64,000 bases of DNA, from assembly GCA_010279815.1 (NCBI GenBank), contig QEOQ01000192.1, positions 686,936 through 750,935 of the forward strand. Reading direction: 5' to 3'. The position numbers were made by a program, and so were the translations under genes. Below are positions 57,101 through 64,000 of this stretch, piece by piece (within the stretch, counting starts at the first letter, position 1; each line of letters starts with the position of its first letter). The notes under the pieces were generated by a model. The model made no database searches. It had not been told where the DNA came from and saw only the letters and a list, made by a program, of their open reading frames with translations. This DNA is from Brachionus plicatilis (taxonomy: Eukaryota; Rotifera; Eurotatoria; Ploima; Brachionidae).

Positions 57101-59204
57101 AAGATTCCAAGGATAATAATTTTTTAAGTTGTGATTTTTTTCTAATTTTTGCGCCAAAATTGGAGTAATAAATCGTTCTTATCTAAGACAGTCGAACGTT
57201 ATAAAAAGTAAAGTTAAAAAAAAGAAGAATCTGATTGACTCAAATATATTTTATTTTAGTATAAAAAGAAAGAACATTTTTGTCATTTAAAAAAAATATT
57301 TAAGAATTCTTAGTTGTTCTTAGATGTTCTTAGAAGTTAAGCATCTAAGAATCTCAAATTTTTTTTTCTTAGAAAACTTCTAAGATCTAAGATTTCTAAG
57401 AACTAAGAATATTCTTAACGTAGGTAAAATTTTATACATAGTCAAGATTTTTTTCTTGGGAAAAGAAAAATATCTTAAAATCTTATAGAAGAAAATTTAA
57501 TCAATTTAGTATAATTCAAGTAATGCCATTGATTAATTTTTTTCTTTTATTTTCTTTTTAAAAACTCTAATGGAACATTATTTTATATTTCTTTTATTTA
57601 AAATTTAACCATATTCCAATTTTACATTACTTAATAAATAAATGTGTACATAAGCCCATAGTCAGACTAATTTTAATAACTTATAAGCTCTGGGCTTCTC
57701 CTTGAATTAAAACGAGATATTTATAAGGTTAATATTTCACCCCCCAATTATTTAGTATAAGCCAAAGGAATAGTTTGTCAGGTTTTACGGTATTCAATTT
57801 TTAAAAAAAAATTAGAAAAAAAATTTTTTTATTAAATTACCCTCAGGATTCATTTCATCACTGGCAAAGCGAATTTCCTTTGACAAAAAATCAAACAATT
57901 CGTGCATATATGGCAATTCGTCGCTTGTAACCAGAGAATAAGCATTACCATAATTTCCAGCTCTGGCTACCCTGCCAACTCTGTGGACAAACAGTTTAGC
58001 TTTAGCCGGAAAATTGAAATTAATAACATTATCAAGCATTGGTATATCGATACCACGCGCTGCAACATCAGTGACGATCATAATGGAAGTCTTTTTTTGC
58101 TGAAATTTAGCAATGTTAATTTGTCTTGCTGCTTGGTCAAGACAACTATAAACATAAGACACACTAAAACCTAAATTTTCCAGCAAATCTTTTAAAAATT
58201 CAACATGGTGCCTGGTGGCTACAAAAATAATTGTTTGACTAATGCGGGCAGCATTTTCCTTTACCGATTGGGAGGGTTTTTGTGCCGATTTGGTGACATT
58301 ATTTAGTAAATAAATCAAAAAAGGAAGCTTATCTTCAATTCTGGAGTGAAAAAATGCCAACTTTAATTTATCACTGAGCTTTGATTCGACATCAAGTCGA
58401 ATGAGAGTTGGATTTTGGAGGCCAGCTCGTGCAAATTCGACCAAAGATTGAGGCAAAGTGGCACTGAACAACAGAGTTTGCCGATTTTCAGTCGGAAGTT
58501 TGGTCAAAATTTCATTCAGTTGTTCCTTAAAGCCCATTTCAAACAAACGATCAGCCTCATCAAACACAACATATTCAATTGAATTCAACTTAAGGTTCAT
58601 TTCTACGCAAATGTGCAGAAAACGACCAGGTGTAGCAATTATACTTAAATTTTAAATTAAATAAACATTTTTAAAATTTTTTTAAATTTTTAAAATTTTT
58701 TAAATTCTACATGTCAGGATTTTCGTGCATGGTTTCAAACTGATCTTCGATTTTATCACCACCAAGAATAACTGCTGCCTTAAAGTCACAGTATTTGCCA
58801 AATTGTTTTGAAAATTTAAAAGTTTGCAGGGCCAATTCTCTAGTCGGAGACATTATGAGTGCCTTGGGACCTTGAGATTTTTGGGTTTTGTTTTGACTGC
58901 TTTCAGTTAAGCGCTGGAGCATGGGTAGCAAAAAAGCGGCTGTTTTGCCACTTCCGGTACGAGCCATTGCAACAACATCTTTGCCGAGCAAAATTTCCGG
59001 AATGGCTTTGCGCTGAATAGGCGTTGGCTGTTTATATCCGCTATTCAAAATGCTTTTTAATATTTGCCAGTTGAATCCTGAAAAATTAAAAAAATTTTTT
59101 TATCAAATTATTTTGTGAAGTTATTTACCCATCGACTGGAATCCACCCGACTTTTTCTTTTTTTCCCCTATCTGTCTTTGTTTTTCCTCCTCTGGGTCGT
59201 ACAT
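54194..59204 (-). CDS. DDX54: ATP-dependent RNA helicase DDX54 (DBP10 family)
   Basis: Seven exons in order: 59129-59204, 58711-59077, 57841-58643, 55516-55607, 55334-55469, 55207-55286, 54194-55156. All phases agree, giving 2,517 nt and 838 residues (human 881). [12 protein letters not shown] (15-26) and the Q motif lead into ARTGSGKT (64-71), PTREL (103-107), ATPGR (151-155), DEAD (176-179), SAT (208-210), TDVAARGID and [10 protein letters not shown]. The tail carries the DBP10 C-terminal domain (from about residue 629: [21 protein letters not shown]) and a lysine-rich end, as in nucleolar proteins. DBP10/DDX54 acts in 60S ribosomal subunit assembly. The start ATG 59204 has an in-frame stop upstream. 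The family's longer N-terminus is missing, so an unseen 5' exon is possible. Introns are 46-67 nt except intron 3 (2.2 kb), which holds a fold-back element. Confidence 0.95.
55918..56160. mobile_element. possible short TIR element in DDX54 intron 3
   Basis: TTGGGTCCTACTA at the left and TAGTAGGATCCAAA at the right are near complements about 240 bp apart. The left end also shares GGGGCTCA...TAGTAGGACCC (complement) with the motif at 10750. A target-site duplication is not evident. Confidence 0.3.
56535..57425. mobile_element. 891-bp near-perfect fold-back element
   Basis: Two arms of about 318 bp (56535-56853 and 57108-57425) are almost identical reverse complements, from ACCTACGTTAAGAATATTC at the tips to CACAACTTAAA at the inner end. 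The loop is about 255 bp. AAAATTTTA stands directly outside both ends (56526-56534, 57426-57434), a 9-bp direct repeat of the size left by Mutator-like transposases, though AT-rich. The arms carry many TCTTAGA-type sub-repeats. No protein is encoded. It lies within DDX54 intron 3, so the pre-mRNA would contain a hairpin of about 318 bp. Confidence 0.8.
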
Positions 59205-61478
59205 TTTTAAATTTCTAAGTTAAAATTAATTTAATAAATATTTTAAAAACACATGAGTTTTTTTATAACTATATAGTAAGAAAATTTAATATATTGAATT
59301 CTGATCATTTATAATTTTGTTATTTTTAAATTAACATTTTTTTAGGTTTTTTAAAAAATGATTTTTAGTTGATCAAAGTTCTTTGAAAAAAAGGAATCAA
59401 GGTTTGACTAACACTATGAATACAAGGCTCCCGTTCAAATAAAATAATTACATAAACCAGAGATAAAAGCAAATCATATACTCAAAAAAACTTCTTCGAA
59501 TTTTTCTTCTTGACTGATTTTTTTATTTATTTTTTTATTCTGGAATAAAAAAAATTTTAAAAATTAAAAAAATTGCTTTTGAATATTGAGGTAATAATTG
59601 AATTTAATTGAAGTATAAAAATTCACCAAGAGGAACCTTACCGGATATGTTTTCAACCTTGTTACTAAAGTTTTTGATTATTGCTTTATTTAGAAAGTAT
59701 TTTTTAAATCTAAAATAAAATAAAATTTTGATATATTTAAATTCTTATTTAGTCAAAAGATTGTAAAAGAAAATTTCTTTTGAAAATTTTAAATATTATC
59801 ATGCTATAGTTATTTAAAAAATAATAAACACATCAGTTTAGAATTCAACAATCGAAATAAAAAAATTCTGCTTTTTGTTTTTTAATTCACAGCACAGTTG
59901 TTTAGATGGAGCGAGTCTTTCTCAAGCTAAAAAATTTTTTTCAAATAAGTTTTGATTTTGATCAATTTTTTATTAAAAGACATAAAAAAATGATTGGGTA
60001 TATTTAAATTTTTCCCCTATTTTTCTATTTTTTTTTCAAGTTTTCAAATTGTTTTAATTAAGTGATAAATTTAATATCTCCAAGTTTCGAACCTGATTTA
60101 ATACTTTTTATCAAGAGCTTTAAACAACTAATTCTGAAACAAAAGGCGACTTAAAATTCTCTAATATTCTTTTTTTAATAAAATTTCAGAATAAAACTTA
60201 ATTAGTCAGAGCAAGAAAAATCATTCGAAGAAGTATATCATCAATGATCATTTGCGCCATTACTGAATTGCTAGAATGGGTTAAAATTTAAAAAAAAATT
60301 ATTTAATTAAAAAATAAATTTAACTAAAATTTAAGTTACGTGTTTTTGTTTTGATCATTTGACACACTTAACTTTTATTTTGACACATTTTTAATCTAAC
60401 AAGGTTTTACCCATTGCTTCGCTGCTGGAATATTAAAAATTAAAAAAAAGAGGAATTTAATTTAATTATTTGGATACCTGAATCTAAAATAAAAGATTTT
60501 TATTAAAAGACATAAAAAAATGATTGAGTATATTTAAATTTTTCCCCTATTTTTCTATTTTTTGGGAAAATTTCGATTTTTTTAAATATTAAGAAATTAT
60601 ACTGTTTTTAACACATTTGGGTTTTAAATATTAAGATTATTGATGAGAAATTCAAATTTTTAATCAGATTTATTGAATTGTGTTTAATTTTTTCTAATGC
60701 CGACGTTTTTCTGCATAAAATTACTCTATTTTGAGAAGGGTGCGACGAAGAGGGTCAGTGTCCTACTTAAACAATGACCACAAAATTTTGAAAATTTCCT
60801 GATCCAAACTTTTTTTATATGGAAAAAACATTTTTTAAGGTTTTAAAATGTCAAAGTAATAGTTTGGAATTTTCATTACTTTTTTAAAATTAAATTAGTT
60901 TTTTTACGAGATTTTTATTTTTTTTTTGAAAATTGAATATTATATATATTTTTAAAAGAACTGACCGCCTATTAACATCTATTATTCTTAAAGAAAATTT
61001 CAAGAGCCTTCTAAAAATGTGTTTAGTTTTCAAATATTATTTCAAAATATATCAAAAAAATTTAGTTTTGATTGTAATATTTGATTAAGAAAAATATGAT
61101 AAACTAAAATGAGGTGAAATAATTTATTTTTATTTTTGTCTTATTTGGTCTCTTTTTTCTCTTTGGTCTCTCATCGTATATGAAATTTAAAAACTTTTAA
61201 ATGTTGAGTTTATTAGTTATTTTAAAAAAAAGGTAAAATAACACAAATTTTTTAAACATTTAAGACTTTAAAAACATAAAAAATTGATTGATGCTTCGAG
61301 GGTTAAAAAAAATTTACCTTCAAAAATATTGATCAAAATATCATGTAAAATATTAAAATGTAAAAAATACCTAAATTGATTCATCAATTAAATAAATAAA
61401 TAGCTTTTAGAATAATTCAAAAAAATGATTCATTAATTTTCTTAAAATATATTATAAAAATATTTTAAACAAAAATAG
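59205..61478. other. intergenic, no gene recognised
   Basis: Between the 5' ends of the divergent DDX54 (-) and chondroitin synthase-like (+) genes. It contains a direct repeat (59968-60035 and 60496-60563) and a GGGTCAGTGTCCTACTTAAA motif near 60757. Otherwise AT-rich. Confidence 0.5.
59968..60035. repeat. 68-bp direct repeat (partner 60496-60563)
   Basis: Both copies contain TTATTAAAAGACATAAAAAA and TTTTTCCCCTATTTTTCTAT with one base change (GGGTAT against GAGTAT). The offset is 528 bp. Confidence 0.8.
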
Positions 61479-63449
61479 ATGTTAAAAATAAAGTATGACA
61501 GAGAATAATTATGTGGATTAAAGAATTTTAAAACTTTATTTTTTAGAAAAAAAAAGATAATAAATTTGTTGCTCTTCTTAATCGGATTTTACATTTCCAT
61601 AAAGAAACCAAAGTTTGTATCATATTCGACTAGCTTAGAAGGAAGTTTCAACAAAGGATTAAATGATCAAATTATAGTTGGTATATTGGAAGCCAATAAC
61701 TCTAGCTTATCCAGCATTGAGACATGGGGAAAAGAAATTAATGGAAGAGTAATCATATTTCCGGAGAATCTAAATAAAAATATTGATCAAACAAAATCAA
61801 TTGTCAAATACATGTATGACAATTTTTTGAACGAGTACGATTGGTTTTTGATTTTTGATGACCAAACTTTTATAAATACCGATAATTTGCTCAAACTCCT
61901 CGAAACTTTGGATCCTTTCAAAAACAATTTGATTGCACCAAGAATAATGATGAATGAAGAATTAAAGACAGATTGTTTCCAGAGTAAAGATTTGATAATT
62001 TCAAGAGAATTGCTCAGAAAAATTGGTCTTATTTTTGACAAATGCATTCATTGGAATCAGTGTTTGGAGATGGTTAATGGTGTGGATTGTGAATTGACAA
62101 ATAAAGTGAATTTTTTAAAGATTTTAAAATTTAAAGATTTATATTAAATTAATTATAAAATATAGATTAAGCACTTATTTAGATATAATCAAAATAAAAA
62201 AGTTTCGAATAAATTTGAAGACAAAGTAGTGATAAATCCTCTAAAAGAAAATGAAAAATATTCAATATTCAATAAAAAAGCTTTGAAAAAAATAAAACAA
62301 ATGACGCAAATGATCAAAAGTTCTTTTTCTTCAGAAATAAATAAAAAAAGCAGCAATCATTTTGAATCATTTATTGAAAACAATTACTATGGAATAGAAG
62401 AACTAGCTTTATCAAAAATGGATTCCAAATTAAGATCATGGATAGTGACAAAATTAAAAAATGTGCAAATTTCAAATGATTCAAATTGTACTGCAAGCTC
62501 TTTAGAGCCAAAAAAAGGATACATTCGAGATAGAGTACCTGCAGGTTTTGATTTGATCATTAAATCTAAATTAAACTGTCAAGATAAGGAAAGAAGCGAA
62601 AAGGAAAATAATTTTTTGGTAAAAGCAAGATCTGGTTCATTACTAATGCGTGAATCAACAGAAAATTCTTTGGATAAAACAATCAATTTTATTTTGCCAG
62701 TTTACGAACGCCATTCAGCATTTAAACGTTTTTTGAGTTATTATGAAGAAAATTGCCTCAAACAAAACGAGAGCACCACTTTGACTGTTGTTCTTTTTCA
62801 GCCAAACAGTTCTTATTTTACTAAAAAAGCATTCATTCAACACAATGAAAATTTTAAATTTTTTCATAGATTTAAAAACCTTTATATAAAAAGTAATCTA
62901 TCATTAAAATTGTTGGTTTCAAAAAAATTATTTTCACGTTCCATTGCGCGAAACATAGGGGCGGATTTTTTTAAAAAAGATTCTTTGCTTTTTTTCATTG
63001 ATTTAGACATGGTGTTCAGCCGAGATCTTCTATCAAGAATTCGTTTTAACACCATCAAAAACAAACAAGTCTATTTCCCAATTGTGTTCAGTCAATACAA
63101 CCCAAAGTTTATTCTCAACATGTCAAATAAAAGCACTTTCCAGATCAATTCAGATCTGGGATACTGGAGACATTTTGGTTTTGGAATGGTTTCAGTTTAT
63201 AAAAGTGATTTTGATAGAATTGGAAAATTTAATACAAAATTTAAAGGATGGGGTGGTGAAGATTTTGATTTGTATTCTCGTTTTAAGCGTTCTAAGTTGA
63301 CAATTTTTCGTGCACCTGAACCTGGACTTGTTCACGTTTTTCATGATTTTAATTGTAGTCTTACAAATAATAATATTCAGAGAAATTCTTGTTTAAAATC
63401 AAGCTTAAATACGCAAGGTTCTGAACGGAGTTTAATAAATTTTATTTAA
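61479..63449 (+). CDS. chondroitin synthase-like glycosyltransferase
   Basis: Model: 61479-61492, 61547-62105, 62166-63449, giving 618 residues (human CHSY1 802). The 14-nt first exon (donor GTATGA) is the least certain part. It would give MLKIKKKK before a signal anchor (about 9-23), as in type II Golgi enzymes. The N-terminal GT31-like half is short, and its metal motif reads FDDQ (108-111) where family members have a DDD-type motif. The second intron (60 nt, GTGAAT donor) joins in phase at TNK | IKHLF. The C-terminal GT7-like half is well kept: NFILPVYERHSAF, FFIDLDMVF (DLD 470-472), YFPIVFSQYNPK and GWGGEDFDLY (552-). Chondroitin synthases extend GlcA-GalNAc chains. Here only the second domain looks clearly catalytic. 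CHPF- or CHSY-type assignment is open. Confidence 0.82.
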
Positions 63450-64000
63450 AAAAAATCATTTTTTTCTCACTAAATGATACTATTTATCTATTAATTTAAA
63501 AAAAATAAGAAAAATTTATCCCTTTCTTTTTGAATTACGAAACAAAATAATTTAGATGATTATCTTGTTGGTATATTTTTTCGTCTTATAACGAAAATTT
63601 TCATAAAATTTTGAAAAAAGATGAAAAAAGTGTGATGTTAAAAATTTATTTTTTAAAAAAATAATTTAGGGTTACTTTTGCAATCTTATTGCATTGAAAT
63701 TAAATGAATTACTTCAAACATATAATATTCAGTTTTTATTGTTTTAAAACAAAATATAGTATGCTAGAATCTTTTTTACTTAAAAATTATCTATTATAAA
63801 GAAATTTATTTTCTTATTTTTATAAAAATAAAGTTCACGAAATTCAAAACTTTAGTGCTATCTGAATTTCACATTTTTGACTCAAAATTCGTAATCTACG
63901 CCTTCGAAAACCTAAAAAAAAAAATTTTTTACACCCAGGGTTCCAAAAATAGCAAACCCTTTAAAAATTTGTTAAAAAGCTGGTCCTTGTTTACAATTTG
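63450..64000. other. 3' flank to window end
   Basis: AT-rich with no gene. Near 63937 CAGGGTTCCAAAAATAGC resembles the start of a hAT-type element that would run beyond the window. Confidence 0.35.

Overview
This is a very AT-rich animal nuclear window with small genes, short introns (28-77 nt alongside multi-kilobase ones) and many short transposon relics. Two U1 snRNA genes, SH3/F-BAR/RhoGAP signalling, chondroitin synthesis and a lineage-style RING finger with a CGNSIC core point to a metazoan. My best guess is a monogonont rotifer of the Brachionus type. That is an inference from gene style and composition, not a database match.

Layout. 0-2.2 kb: a terminal-inverted-repeat (TIR) pair, then a compact Mutator-like element (1315-2170) with an 8-bp target-site duplication (TSD) and a SWIM/AT-hook remnant of its transposase. 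2.6-4.1 kb: RING/coiled-coil/propeller-like gene (-). 4.1-11.2 kb: no protein gene, but two U1 snRNA genes (7525, 7933; +), a hAT-like element, nested palindromes and a LINE-type tail ending in a long TTA microsatellite. 11.2-13.5 kb: a divergent pair, a proline/valine-rich EF-hand protein (-) and a small two-exon gene (+). 13.5-17 kb: LINE relics, an inverted repeat and a piggyBac-like MITE. 17-18.1 kb: GDP-mannose 4,6-dehydratase (-). 19.8-36.5 kb: one eight-exon SRGAP gene (F-BAR, RhoGAP, SH3; -), rebuilt here by exon phase. 36.5-44.4 kb: intergenic with fold-back elements, a hAT-like MITE and LINE scraps.

44.4-53.3 kb is the most striking part. A two-exon O-methyltransferase gene is present twice as inverted arms of about 1.2 kb, around a KH + DEAD-box helicase gene (DDX43-like). 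The 3' end of that helicase gene is itself duplicated in tandem. 53.7-59.2 kb: RABIF/MSS4 (-), 113 bp downstream of a seven-exon DDX54 gene (-) whose third intron carries an 891-bp near-perfect fold-back element with a 9-bp direct repeat at its ends. 61.5-63.4 kb: a short chondroitin synthase-like glycosyltransferase (+).

The genes do not form one pathway. They are housekeeping or signalling functions: ribosome biogenesis and RNA helicases, Rab chaperoning, GDP-fucose supply, chondroitin synthesis, Rho signalling and splicing RNA. The only functional groupings suggested by position are the tandem U1 pair and the tightly spaced DDX54-RABIF pair. Exon joins were derived by hand from splice signals, reading phase and family conservation, so transcript data would supersede them.
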